Assembly: GCA_022316685.1 (NCBI GenBank)
Contig: JAKJHU010000056.1
Coordinates: 2,099,872-2,163,871, forward strand
Direction: 5' to 3'
Source of the DNA: Progne subis subis
Lineage: Eukaryota; Chordata; Aves; Passeriformes; Hirundinidae
DNA: 64,000 nt
Shown: positions 49,081-58,936 of the stretch, piece by piece
Position numbering within the stretch: the first letter of the stretch is position 1
Layout: each line of letters begins with the position of its first letter
Position numbers and translations under genes: made by a program
Notes under the pieces: model-generated
Databases searched by the model: none
The model's input: the letters and a program-made list of their open reading frames with translations, nothing else
Told to the model about the DNA's origin: nothing

Positions 49081-50554
49081 TTAAACATTTGTCTTTGAAA
49101 CATTTCAAAGGAAGCCCAGGAGCATGGCTGATACAGCTCAGTGGCAGGGCACACCCCGTGACAGCATCCCCACCTGTGGTTCCATGCAGAGATGGTGATG
49201 CCACACCGGAATTCTCCAGATGCTCCAGAATTCTCACCAGACCTGGGCACTCAATTCCACACCACACCTGGCAGCAGCCAGAGCCAGCATCCCAGTAAGG
49301 CAGCAAGAAGCATCAAAAGCCATCATCCTGCTTCAGGTTGTGCTAAGCTCCCAGGCTCCTTACAGAAAAAGGAATTTCATAGCAGGGAACTGTTCCAGGT
49401 GTGTCAGCACCAGTGCCACAAAAACTCACTTTTTAGGAGCCAGCCAGGTGAGTGTTTTGTAGCACAACTGTGACAGGTATTAGAAAAAAATGCCTTACCC
49501 CAGGTGTAAGAATGTGCTCTAAAAGAGACTTTCCTATAAAACTAAAGGTGCCTGATAAGCTGTGGGTGCATGTGAAAGCAAAGGATTATGAGTTCAAACT
49601 TCTGTGCACTCAAGGGCTGGCCAATAGCTGCCGCCAGGCTGTAACTGGATACTCTCACCACAAAAACCCAAGGACAACTGAATTTCTCAGCCTGCAAATA
49701 TACAGGGGAATTAGCATTCTTAACCCTTTAATTACTCTCAGGAACTAAAGTGGCCATACAAAACCCACTGCTCCAGTTGCCATACTGAGGGGAAAAAAAC
49801 CCCAAAACGTAAAGATTTGGAGAAAGAAGAGAATTGGGAGCCTGAAGGTTGCATTGCCATGGCTCAGTTGTCCCAGGAGTGAGGACAAGGCTACCACCAG
49901 GATAACCACAAATCTGTACTTTGCTGTGCAAAGCTCCAATGCCCTCTTTCCCCAGAAGAAGGAAGCATCAGTAGTAAACAGAGCAACTGGAGAAGGGAGT
50001 TTGCAGACACTCAGCCAAACTGCAGCAGCAGCCACCAGCCCTCAGAAGCAATCCAGAGACTGCAAAACATAAGAACAGCACTAAAAGGGCTTTAAAACCC
50101 CATGATAGTCTCATTTTCTGAAATAATTTTTAAAAGTCACAAAAAGGAGATGAGTTTTGATGGAACATTTCTTCACTTCAGACCCGTGGTTGCTTTCTTC
50201 CCTCCCCAGGAATTCAAAGCAGTCAGCAGAGGTAAATTATGTATAAGCAAAATATTCCTAAAAGCCAAATTTTAGAAGTTGCACCCATTACGCAAGGCAT
50301 TTTAAAATAGCTAAATGTCGAAGAAAAGAACAGTTAGCGACCTAGATTGACCATTTGATAGATCAGGCACAAATGGAGCTAACTTTATCCCTCTCATCCA
50401 CTCAAAGGCTTATCATCTCACACCTTGGAGAAATAAATTAGGAAGAAGCATTACATTAGCACTACTGGCACCACACAGAAAATTTAAAGTTCTGCTACCA
50501 TAAAGAAAAGAAGTTCTATAATGGTGAAAAGCTTTAAATAAGATAAAATAAATG

Positions 50555-50557
<3 letters not shown>
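49081..50557. other. Unique non-coding DNA
   Basis: Ordinary composition. No gene is recognised. Confidence 0.5.

Positions 50558-50600
<43 letters not shown>
50558..50600. repeat. A43 homopolymer
   Basis: An uninterrupted run of 43 A after AATAAATGATT, followed by GGCAGAGGC. The upstream AATAAA hints at a polyadenylated transcript copy, but no gene-like sequence precedes it. Confidence 0.9.
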
Positions 50601-50604
<4 letters not shown>

Positions 50605-52620
50605 GAGGCAGTCACAGCACCTAAGACCCTACAGTGTCAGCTACTATGGAATTTTAAAAATGACAACCTTTGCTGCTGTGGTTTGGGACTCATTCAGCAT
50701 AGGTCTGGGATTTGGGGTTGGTCCAGAAAATGCCAGACACACACACATTTCCCCCAGGTTGTGTTTATTCCTCTGCAAAACTGACAGCAATACATTCCAT
50801 TTCCAGCTTTACTGGAGGAGGATTAACTCACCCCCTCCATTCCCAGGAGCACCTTTCTCTTCTCCCTTTGTCACACAAAGATACTTATTAGACATAAAGG
50901 GTCCAGGTCAAAATCCACATCTAAATTTGCATGAGTATCCACTTCAGTGAAAATTAATGGAGTTCAGACTGTAAAGCACTGCATCTTTTCATGCATGTGC
51001 TTTATTCTCTGTATTTAAAGAGGAGGCACTTGTACGCTATATATTACTATGAGACTGAGACAGGAGGAAAAAAATAAAATATATATATATACCTCTGGTT
51101 TAATAAAATTACCAGAACATTCTATTTTCCCCAGCGAATTTATTTGCAGGTGGAAAAAAAAAAAAAAAAAAGGATAATGTGGTGGTCAGAGCACCAGCCA
51201 TGGAGCCAAGAGGACGGGGAGCAGTGCCCCTGCCCTGCCACTGACTTCCAAGATCTCAGGGAAGGACTGGTAGATTTTTATTATGTTACAAGATTAAACA
51301 CCCAGAGATACAACTTTTACTCCTAGAAAACATGTTCAAAGATTTATTTCAGCTCCTACACGTACCCCAAACCCATCCTGAAGGCAAAGAAGGCTGCTCC
51401 AGGCCCAGGCTGCCTCTCGCTCTGCAGCCAGGCCCATGCAATCCTCTGAGCAGAGCTCCCGCAAAGTCCGAAACCGAATCTCTGGTGAAATGACACACCA
51501 AGGTGGAAATCGTGGAATTATTGATGAGAAACGGGTCATTCACCTCTTCCTCCAGCCAGGCACAAACAGGCTGCTCCTTCCTCTGTATTTCTTTTTGCGC
51601 CCCTGAATTCATGAGCCAGTCCTTGCTTGCAGAGAGCTCAACTTAAGAGAAAAGGATCTTTCCAAGACTGAAAATACACCAACCACCTCCAGCACAGTCA
51701 CCAGGAGAAAAGAAATTCAAAAATCACATCAGATGGGCAGAGCACACTCAGGTTGAAGCTTGATTTCACCCCATACAGAAATACTTCTTCATGCAGATTA
51801 TTCTTCCAGTACAGGTACAAAATACTTGGTGTGACCTTGGCTGAGCCACTTGGTGATGCAGCAGGGAGCACTTGCAGACAGAATTTTTCTCCCTCTTGGC
51901 CCCTCTGCTCAGGGCTTTTGGGGCAGGGACCTTCTCTCTACACAAATAGCACTTTGCCAAAAGAGGAGCTGTATTTTTCTGAGGCACCTAGACACCAGCA
52001 ACAGATTTTTTTCTTAAGTAGCGTGATGGACCAATGCCACATGCAATAACCTAATCAGAGTAAAACACTCAAATACTGGCAAAATAAGAGGCACTTGTGT
52101 GCTGGAGGGAAGCATATTATTATTTTACAGTGTACACGGACAATTGCTGCTCTTAACTTTTAGTTTGAATTGAAGTTATACTGTAGTAAAGAAGGAAGAT
52201 GATAGAGAGAAAAGAAAATGAAACTTGTGGAAAAGACCAACAGTTATATTCAAATCTAAGCAAACAATGTGCTGGGTCTGCAGAATGCAGGCGGAGTGTT
52301 TCATCTTTACTTCTTTGCCCCTCTGACTTCAGTGGCTCCCAAGAAACCTTACAAAGAATACTGGGGGGGGGTGATGTGTATGTTTCTAATATACCTTAAA
52401 GGAACAAGTGACTGATGAGATACAAAATTATTTCAGAATGAAGTAATAATGAAGAGAAGAGATTAGACATTAGTTGACCCTCAATGGTTAATGGAGGGGA
52501 AAGGGAAGGGGAAGGGTAGAGTTTATACTGGTGAATACTTCGGCCACAAACACCTCTCTTAAACACATCCAATTTCACTGATGTGAAAATCACCACATGA
52601 AGGAACAGGCGAAAAAGAGC
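50601..52620. other. Unique non-coding DNA
   Basis: Contains TATATATATA at about 51080-51091, an A-run at 51156-51172 and a G-run at 52363-52370. No gene is recognised. Confidence 0.5.
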
Positions 52621-53890
52621 TTAAGTGGGAACAGGGTGCAGAATGCCAAGTGCTACACTGAATAATTCAGATCCAGGCAGCGCTATTGGCCAGGCAGGAA
52701 AATCACACTCCCCTGCTAGCTTTAAAATCAAAGGCCAAGAAGGGATAAAAGAGAAAGACAACACCTCTTTAAAGCAGAGATTACACTCTGCGGTTCCCAT
52801 TTCCCGAGTTCCCACAACGTTTTGTCGTTTTGTCGCAGGGAGAGCGCTGGGGCCCGGGCGCTGCGGTGGTGCCGAGGCGCAGCACCTCACTGCACACCCC
52901 AGTGCCCACCGGGGGACCTGGGCAACTCGGCCACCTGCCCTGGTGACACCGCTCCTCCGGCCCAGCAGCAAGGGAATGCCAACTCTGCAGCGGGCACCGA
53001 CCCACCCTGGCGTCCCAAGCTGCCTCCAGGAGACTGTCTCAGTGAGCAAGCGCTTCTCCAGCTGCCTGGGGGCCAGACCCCATCAGGGCTTTCACGTGGG
53101 TCTAGATCACCGCAGAGCTCCAGCAGGTTCTCTCCCCTACCTGCAGCCTTCCCAAATGACAGCCACACTTCTCCAGTGCCAGCTGACTCCAGGGCTTGAC
53201 GCACGGATTTCCAAGGAAAGGGCTGGGAGGCACCACAAGGAAACATCAGAGCATCAGGGTGTTTCGTTGCCTGGGCCATGGCAGGGGTTGTCAAGGCACT
53301 TTCACATCTTTTAGACCACTCTCCTGGGTGTGTTCGATAGAAAGGGGTTACATTTCATGGGGCTTGGAAGATCCTGTGCTCCTAAAATCCCCTTTAATTC
53401 TGACGATTCCAGTGCAGCACCACAAGGTCAAGTACTTTTAACACTAAATTTTAGAAATGTTTCCAAAAGCAGGTCCTGGAACACGACAGCCGAAACACCT
53501 TCTGCTACAAGGCCCCGAACACAGAGTAACTTTGACTTCTATTTATTTTATTTTAAAGGTCTCATGGCTTTCCAGGAACAGACAACATTGCTTTTGGGCA
53601 GAGCACACAAACACACCCCTGACAGGTGTCCAGCCCCAAAAAATCTCAGCCACCCACCTCCTTCACCCTTGATAAATAAAGATAAGCATTCCTTGGTTCC
53701 TTTTACACCTGCAACACTTCTGCAGGAGGACCCATGCCATGGACAGGCACGATGCAAAGCACAACAGCAGGATTCCTGGGCCGGCCCCATCATCCCATCA
53801 CCAACATTTCAAAAGATGCCCTCCTCCATCTCAGCCTATGCACTGGCCCTGTCCCCCAGAACTGGAAAAGCCAGGGAGCCCTCCTAGGCT
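52621..53890. other. GC-mixed block with long but unsupported frames
   Basis: Plus frames of 229 codons (52625-53314) and 185 codons (53330-53887) overlap minus frames of 135 and 142 codons. The predicted proteins show no domain, signal or repeat that I recognise. The 52840-53000 part is CpG-rich. Best treated as non-coding unless transcripts show otherwise. Confidence 0.4.
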
Positions 53891-53955
53891 GATCTGCAAA
53901 GGGGGAGGGGGGAAATGGTGGGAGGCAGAGAGGGGAACAAAAACAACAACAAAAC

Positions 53956-54002
53956 AGAGAAGAAAAGAAAAGAAAAAAAAAAGGGGGGGGGGGGCGGGGG
54001 GG
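53956..54002. repeat. Purine tract ending in G12-C-G7
   Basis: A GAAAA-repeat purine run (53956-53982) passes into 12 G (53983-53994), one C, then 7 G (53996-54002). The plus strand could fold as a G-quadruplex. Run lengths may be imprecise in the assembly. Confidence 0.88.
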
Positions 54003-54539
54003 ACGAGGAAAAAAAACAGTGAAGCTGGCCTGTTTCTTTCTTCTCCACCATCTATTCAGTGTCAGCAGGGGAGGTCCACAACTGTTGCGTCACATGGAGC
54101 ACAAAAAAACCTGACAAGCGTGTTTTAGCTGATGGAGAGCAGAGTGGACAGGAGGCTGGTGACAGCTCCAACGCGGGGAGTGCGAGCTCTCCGCTTTAAT
54201 TGGCCGCCTCTTCCCTTCGCATCCTGCGAGCGGGAGCCTGACAGCCTGCACGGGCTGCTCAAAGGCACCAGCAATGGCAGCAATTTCAGCGTGTAAATAC
54301 TTTAGTTAACTCCCCAGGCTCAGGTTAGACCCTCACTCTGCTCCGGAGACACGGGATTTTTCATGCTGCTCGGTCCACAAGGAGCCAAAGGGAAGATGCG
54401 GGAGGTGCTTCGAAATGGAGAGGGGAGGGAAGGGGGGAGCTAAACCACAGGTTGTGCAGGACCTGGAGAGGTGTTTATAAATAATGCCACTAAAAATAAT
54501 ACACTGATCACTGGCATCCCTAACACAGCATTTTCCTCT

Positions 54540-55000
54540 CCACAGAACTCTGGCAGTGGTTATCTCGGTGGTATAATTATCTAGATTTGATAGCAGATTA
54601 AAAAAATATATATCCTAAACACCTGTTCAAGAGTTTTGTGTTTTTAAAGGCCATTGCCATTAACCTTGGGCCACGCACTTCATTGTGTTTAATTAGCAAG
54701 CTAATGAAGCCAGTTTTATTCCCTTTCTCAAGCACAAGAGGATAAATACAAGACAGTGAAAGAGGAGACCAGATCCATCTGCAGCACAGTTCATCGCTGC
54801 ATGGCATTACTTAAACTTGCACTGAAATAAAAGTAATGTAATGGCTTGGAAAACATGTTAGCAATGCATTCTGCAAGACAAATCCTTTTACACCTTCTGT
54901 ATTTTCTGAAGCTCATCGATTAAAACATGATTTCTGAACATTTGGGCTGCAGAGAATTTGCAAACAAAGGGCTAAAAATAAACATAATGTTTTCCTCAAT
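54540..55000. other. Candidate conserved non-coding element
   Basis: Repeat-free AT-rich DNA with GGTATAATTATCTAG, TGTTTAATTAGCAAGCTAATG, AAGTAATGTAATGG and CATCGATTAAAACATG, about 3 kb inside the intron from exon 1. Clustered TAAT/ATTA cores and low CpG suit a promoter-proximal intronic enhancer. The call is by appearance only. Confidence 0.35.
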
Positions 55001-56147
55001 GATTCCTCAGTATTCCAAAAAATTAAGCACAGCAGATTTTATCTTTTTTTAAAGGACAGAAGCCCGTGCTTGCTTTGTTACAGCCAGCCAAGGTAGAGAT
55101 GAGAAACATCAACAATGGAGGTCAAGCGATTTTCGAAAAGCCCACCACTTTCACAGAGCCCTAACATGTACACACACAAAAGACATACTTTGAGCAAAGC
55201 CCAGTGCTCTGAATCCCAGCAACACATTCCAACTTTGGGTATCTCAGCTTGTTGGGGTTTTTTTGTTTGTTTGTTTGTTTAACTGAACAGCTTTAGGGAA
55301 AACTGGACAACGAAGATCACGTTGATAAATGCTCATAAATATCACAAGAAAGGCTTTTAAAAAGAGGGAGGGATTTACAGAACGGGCTAATGCACTGATT
55401 TAGTGATTCGAGAGGACCTTTCCAAATAAACAGAATTATATTCATTTTCTGGGGTTTCTTTACTGTATTTTTAGGGGGGAAGAAAAAATTCAGCATAGGT
55501 ATGTCCTGTCAGATTATCTTTTTCATAACATGATACATTTAAGAAGCTTTCAGGGTGCTATTTTTTTTTTTTTTTAAGCAATTGCTTTTTTCTCTCCAAC
55601 TTAGATTTCAGTCACTCTGAGCACAGAGCCATAGGATCAGGTTAAATACCAAAACCAAACCAAACAAAAACCCAACGCCGTGCCCAAAACAAAACCAAAA
55701 AAATCCGGAAGCCATCTCTTTTATTGAATCACCCGAGATAAAAGGATTCCAAGATTTATGGAAAGAAAATACATTGACCATAAATCTCCTTTATGCACAT
55801 AATAGAATTTTCCAGCCAGGAGAGCTGTTGTGATGATAGCAACGCCGAGCACCAGGAATGCTGCTGGCACACACACTACCCACCCCCCATTCCAAAATAC
55901 CTGCTCTCCTCAGCACTGCTATGTAAATACAAACCCGCACAACCCCCTTCCCAGCACACGGAAACAAAGCTGCGTACAAGTGTCCCAGCCATCAGATTAA
56001 AAAAAAAAAAAACAAACACCAAAAAAACCCCCCCGCAGCTGGCTTTGCTCACTAGGACATTTTTATTTTTATTTTTAATTTTTATTGTCCGCTCCCTTTT
56101 TATCGCCACTCGCACGCACTTTCGGTGTGACTGACTTAAAAAAATAA
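55001..56147. other. Unique intronic DNA bordering the CpG island
   Basis: GTTT repeat at 55261-55280, T-run at 55560-55575, AAACC-rich DNA at 55650-55700 and an A/AAC-rich stretch at 55999-56030. No exon is recognised. Confidence 0.55.
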
Positions 56148-56677
56148 TGAAGGCGCTGGCACCGCCGGTAATGGCAGAGGCAGGCGGTGGCAGCGCATAT
56201 TTAATGGGCACTCGGAACAAAGGAAGCCCGGCTGCAGGAGCGCCCCGCGGCCGGCTCCGCGCCCGCTCCCCCCGCTCCGCGCCGCGGCCCCGCCGGGCAG
56301 CGCCTTCCCCGGGCCGGGGGACACGGACACGGACACGGGGGAAACCCCCCCCGGCCCCCACCCGTACAGCGGGTGATGGCAAAGCCGCCGGGAGCTCCCC
56401 GGCTGCCCATCGCGGAGCGGGCAGGGCTGCAGCATCGCTGCCTCCCGCACGCTGCCCCCGGGAACCCCCGGCCACCATCAGCCTCCCCTCGGCCCCGTAC
56501 CCCTCTCCCGCGGCCCCCGCAGCCTCCGGCCGGGGGATGGAGGGGACGTAACAAGTCACTGCCCAGTGCCGGGGCGGGGGGCTGCGGGCTCAGCCCCGGG
56601 GGGGTAGTGGTGACCAGGCGAAAGGGGGGGAAGGCAAAATTGCTGCCGCACCGGTTCCTGCTGAGGAAAATGCAGCT

Positions 56678-56740
56678 ATAATAATAACAATAATAATAAT
56701 AAAACAGGGAAAATAACAACAATAATATAAACAATAATTA
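56678..56740. repeat. AAT/AAC-rich trinucleotide tract inside the CpG island
   Basis: ATAATAATAACAATAATAATAATAA-type sequence interrupts the GC-rich DNA. A similar AAT/A-rich stretch lies at 57590-57640. Confidence 0.85.
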
Positions 56741-57799
56741 AAACAAGGAGGGAAAGTGGGGAGCGCGGGGATTTCCAGCCTGCCCGCCTTTTCAGTGCTG
56801 GGGGCAGCACAGTGGGGCTGACCCCTCCCGTGCCCCCGAGGGCTGCGGGATGGGGCACCCCATGGAGAGCCTTCCCCGCCTCCTCAAGCGCTGCCCGGGT
56901 GCCCCCTCCAACTCGCCCGGCCGTGTCCGGGCTTTGGGCGAACTTCCACTCGCGTCCCTCGGCACGACGCGCACCCCGCAGGTTGGAGATGAAGTTTGGG
57001 GGCCAGCCCACGTCCGTAAAATAAACGGGGTGAAGAGGATACAAAATAAACACCCTCCTCCGCCGCAGAAGCCTCCTCCGGAGGGATGCTCCCCAGGCAC
57101 CCCCCGCCGCACACACCCCCTTTTTCCCAACTTTCTCCCGGCTCCCCGCGGAGCCAGCCAGTCCCAATGGGCTCGTTCCGTGCTAACCCCTATGAGACCG
57201 CTGCGTCCCGGGGGGCTGATGGGGAACCGGGGGGGTCCCTTCGGGGCGGAGGAGGGGTCCCCCTCAGCCCGCGAGTTACACAACCGCAGCCCGGCAGGAG
57301 CGGAGCGCACACATGGCCACTACCTGAGGGACCCCGCAGCACTCCGGACCGACCCCAGGTCTCCTCCCGCTGCTCCCAACTTGTCCCCCTACTCTGCGAC
57401 CTCCTCGGCTTCTCCCCCACGCCCCCGCCCAGAAGCAAATGCCCATTTCTGCAAAGTTTCCTCGAGATCGCGCCGTGTTTACATTGCCATGAATTCCCAC
57501 AGGCTGCCTGGAGGGAACAAAAAGCAGCACGGGAAGGCTCGTCCTGCGAGCAGGGAGAAAACGGAGAGGGAGGGCGAGGGAGTGGAAAGAAAAAGAAAAA
57601 AAAAAAAAAATAATAACAATGTTGATAATAATAAAGGAAACGAAGCCGATTCAGCGGTGGGGGGATTCCCCAGCTCGCGTGCTCTGCTCTGCTTCGGAGG
57701 GTGCCGGAGGGTGGCTGCAAATAACCGCACGGCCCATTCAATTCTGCATTTGGAGACGCGACCGAGAGCCCGAGCGGGAGGTAAACACGCCGAAAGGCT

Positions 57800-57804
57800 C
57801 TTAC
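57800..57804 (-). other. ACVR2B: 5' splice donor of ACVR2B intron 1
   Basis: On the minus strand the exon ends CAG and the intron begins GTAAG, a full match to the U1 consensus. It directly follows the signal-peptide codons, which supports a real exon rather than a chance frame. Reading on into the intron gives about 107 more open codons with no receptor-like sequence, as expected for unspliced intron in a CpG island. Confidence 0.85.
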
Positions 57805-57856
57805 CTGCACAGAAAGTTCCCCAGAGCACGGCGAAAGTCAGCCACGAAGCGAACAT
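57805..57856 (-). CDS. ACVR2B: ACVR2B exon 1 (signal peptide; partial CDS, continues beyond the window)
   Basis: This is the first coding exon of an activin type-2 receptor, a single-pass serine/threonine kinase that binds activins, GDF8/GDF11, nodal and BMPs and phosphorylates type-1 receptors at the plasma membrane. The 52 coding bases translate as MFASWLTFAVLWGTFCA plus one base of Gly. As I recall it, the human ACVR2B N-terminus is MTAPWVALALLWGSLCAG: 10 of 18 positions are identical, including W5, the L-W-G triplet and C-A-G. The segment is a hydrophobic signal peptide. The start is fixed by an in-frame TAA at 57863-57865, two codons upstream, and has A at -3 (T at +4). The exon ends in CAG|GTAAG, with the donor GT at 57804-57803, leaving a phase-1 junction. 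I believe the human exon 1 also ends after 52 coding bases. The cysteine-rich ligand-binding domain, membrane segment and kinase lie in later exons that I could not find here. ACVR2A or an unrelated signal-peptide exon is a less likely alternative. Confidence 0.82.
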
Positions 57857-57866
57857 AGTCCTTTAC

Positions 57867-57881
57867 TTTTTTTTTTTTTTT
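57867..57881 (-). repeat. A15 tract just upstream of the ACVR2B start codon
   Basis: A run of 15 T on the plus strand gives 15 A in the sense orientation, ending 10 bases before the ATG. If transcribed, the tract sits where ribosomes approach the start codon. Length polymorphism is likely. Confidence 0.9.
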
Positions 57882-58034
57882 CCCCTCGTGTGCACCTCTA
57901 CCCCAAGGGAAACAAAAATAAAAATAAAAAGATCGAGCGCGTGAAAAGAGAGAGGGGGGAGAAGCGCGGCTCTGCCTTCCCTCTCTCTCTCAAAAAGAAA
58001 AAAAAAGAAGGAAAAAATCCTGGGGCTAGGGGGT

Positions 58035-58085
58035 GGGAAAAAGAAAAGGGAAAAAAAAAAAAAAAAAGGGGGGAAAAAAAAAAAA
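58035..58085. repeat. 51-bp uninterrupted homopurine tract
   Basis: Only A and G occur on the plus strand from 58035 to 58085: G3/A-rich segments, then A17, G6 and A12. On the sense strand this is a 51-base pyrimidine run about 180-230 bases upstream of the ATG. Such tracts can form triplex DNA or act as polypyrimidine tracts for RNA-binding proteins. It could also be the 3' end of an untested leader intron, since no clear AG acceptor position can be assigned. Confidence 0.85.
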
Positions 58086-58257
58086 CCAAGAAAATCGGAT
58101 TTAATTCCTTCGCTGTTGCAAAATGTATCCAGTGGAGAACGAACAGACCCGGACGGTTCGACCTGCTCCTGCCCGGCCCCACCGTTCGCTCCCAGCTTTC
58201 CAAGAGTTTCTTTCGCTGGGCTTTTGTGCTTGGGAGCGCGGCGTGCACCACACACCG

Positions 58258-58317
58258 ACTCCCCCTCCTCCTCCTCTTCCCCTTCCCCCTCCTCCTCCTC
58301 CTCCTCCTCCTCCCGAC
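58258..58317. repeat. CCT/GGA trinucleotide-rich tract
   Basis: The plus strand is almost all C and T with a CCTCCTCCT core. The sense strand of the receptor gene therefore carries a GGA/GAG array about 400-460 bases upstream of the ATG. It is a simple repeat, and the GGA strand is a known type of G-quadruplex-forming sequence. Confidence 0.85.
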
Positions 58318-58362
58318 CCAGCCCCTCCGGCTCCCCCAGCAGCGAGGGGCGAGCGCACACAC

Positions 58363-58380
58363 GCCCCCGCCCCGCCCCCC
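58363..58380. promoter_or_regulatory. GC-box cluster (Sp1/KLF-type)
   Basis: Overlapping CCGCCCC/CCCCGCCCC motifs lie about 510 bp upstream of the receptor ATG and match the GC-box bound by Sp1/KLF factors. Another GGGGCGGGG occurs near 56570, inside intron 1. GC-boxes are common in CpG islands, so the motif match alone does not show occupancy. Confidence 0.45.
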
Positions 58381-58459
58381 CGCGCGGTTCCCGCGCAATG
58401 CCCGCGCAGCCGCGCGCGGGTTGCGCGCTCCCGCCGTTCCCCCGCACACACACGCGCAT

Positions 58460-58477
58460 CCCCCCCCCCCTTCCTCC

Positions 58478-58508
<31 letters not shown>

Positions 58509-58510
58509 CG
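58460..58510. repeat. Second CCT/GGA tract with C-run
   Basis: A run of about ten C is followed by CCTCCTCCT repeats with one TTCCT interruption. It resembles the tract 150 bp away (58258-58317) and may share its origin by local slippage or duplication. Confidence 0.8.
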
Positions 58511-58547
58511 CGCAACCCACGCGCGCTCCCCGCGCCGGCAGCGAGCG

Positions 58548-58571
58548 GGGCGGCGGCGGCGGCGGCGGCAG
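58548..58571. repeat. CGG/GCC trinucleotide repeat
   Basis: Six or seven consecutive CGG units are followed by a CAG interruption, about 700 bases upstream of the ATG. CGG repeats in CpG-island leaders can be length-variable and methylation-sensitive. Here the array is short. Confidence 0.8.
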
Positions 58572-58932
58572 CGGGACCGTGCGCGGTTTTTACGGACCCC
58601 GCATCCCGGGAGGCTGCGGAACGGCAGGCAAGGGCCGGCGGAGGGGGCGCGGGGCGGCCGCGGGGGCCGGAGGAGAGGGAGGAAGAGGAGGAGGAGGCGG
58701 CGGGGGGCCGCGGCATCGCGGGGCTGCGCGGGGCGGCGGGCGCGGAGGCGCGGCGGGAGGTGCCATGTGCTGGATGGGGAGGCGGGAGAATAAAATAAAA
58801 CGCAACGCGGAGAGGGAAGGGAAAGGGAGGTTTGATGGGGCTTGGGGTTTTGTTGTTGTTGTTGTTTGGGGGTTTTCTTTCAATAATTAAAAAAGATAAA
58901 AAAAAAAACCCCTGAACCGCGTCCAAAATGGC

Positions 58933-58936
<4 letters not shown>

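Larger units (their letters stand above)
1..57804 (-). other. ACVR2B: Inferred ACVR2B intron 1 (partial, runs off the window)
   Basis: Everything to the left of the exon-1 donor is on the downstream side of the gene. I looked on the minus strand for exon 2 (the DDFN and YNANWE region of the ligand-binding domain), for the FCCCEGN motif and for kinase motifs, and found none. The sequence has the look of vertebrate intron: short frames, scattered CR1 pieces, homopolymers and simple repeats. Intron status is an inference from the donor and the absence of exons. A small exon missed by eye, or a nested gene, cannot be excluded. Confidence 0.6.
57857..58800 (-). promoter_or_regulatory. ACVR2B: ACVR2B 5' leader and core promoter region
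   Basis: This is the sequence immediately upstream of the receptor ATG. In the sense direction it runs from CGG- and GGA-rich DNA through a long pyrimidine tract (complement of 58035-58085), a second T-rich stretch near 57905-57930, and a run of 15 A (57867-57881) ending 10 bases before the ATG. No convincing TATA box stands at a fixed distance, which suits a CpG-island promoter with dispersed starts. The transcription start cannot be placed from sequence alone, so the split between leader and promoter is unknown. A frame open for 198 codons upstream is in register with the receptor and stops at 57863. Confidence 0.6.

Noticed and set aside
48914..49306. Lys- or Phe-rich frames of 119-130 codons around the T53 run
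   Set aside because: These are homopolymer artefacts on both strands.
50540..50600. Processed pseudogene tail (AATAAA followed by A43)
   Set aside because: No gene-like or exon-joined sequence precedes the tail and no target-site duplication was seen. Processed pseudogenes are rare in birds.
56850..57944. 364-codon plus frame across ACVR2B exon 1
   Set aside because: It is antisense to a recognised signal-peptide exon with a consensus donor, contains low-complexity Lys/Asn stretches from A-runs, and shows no domain.
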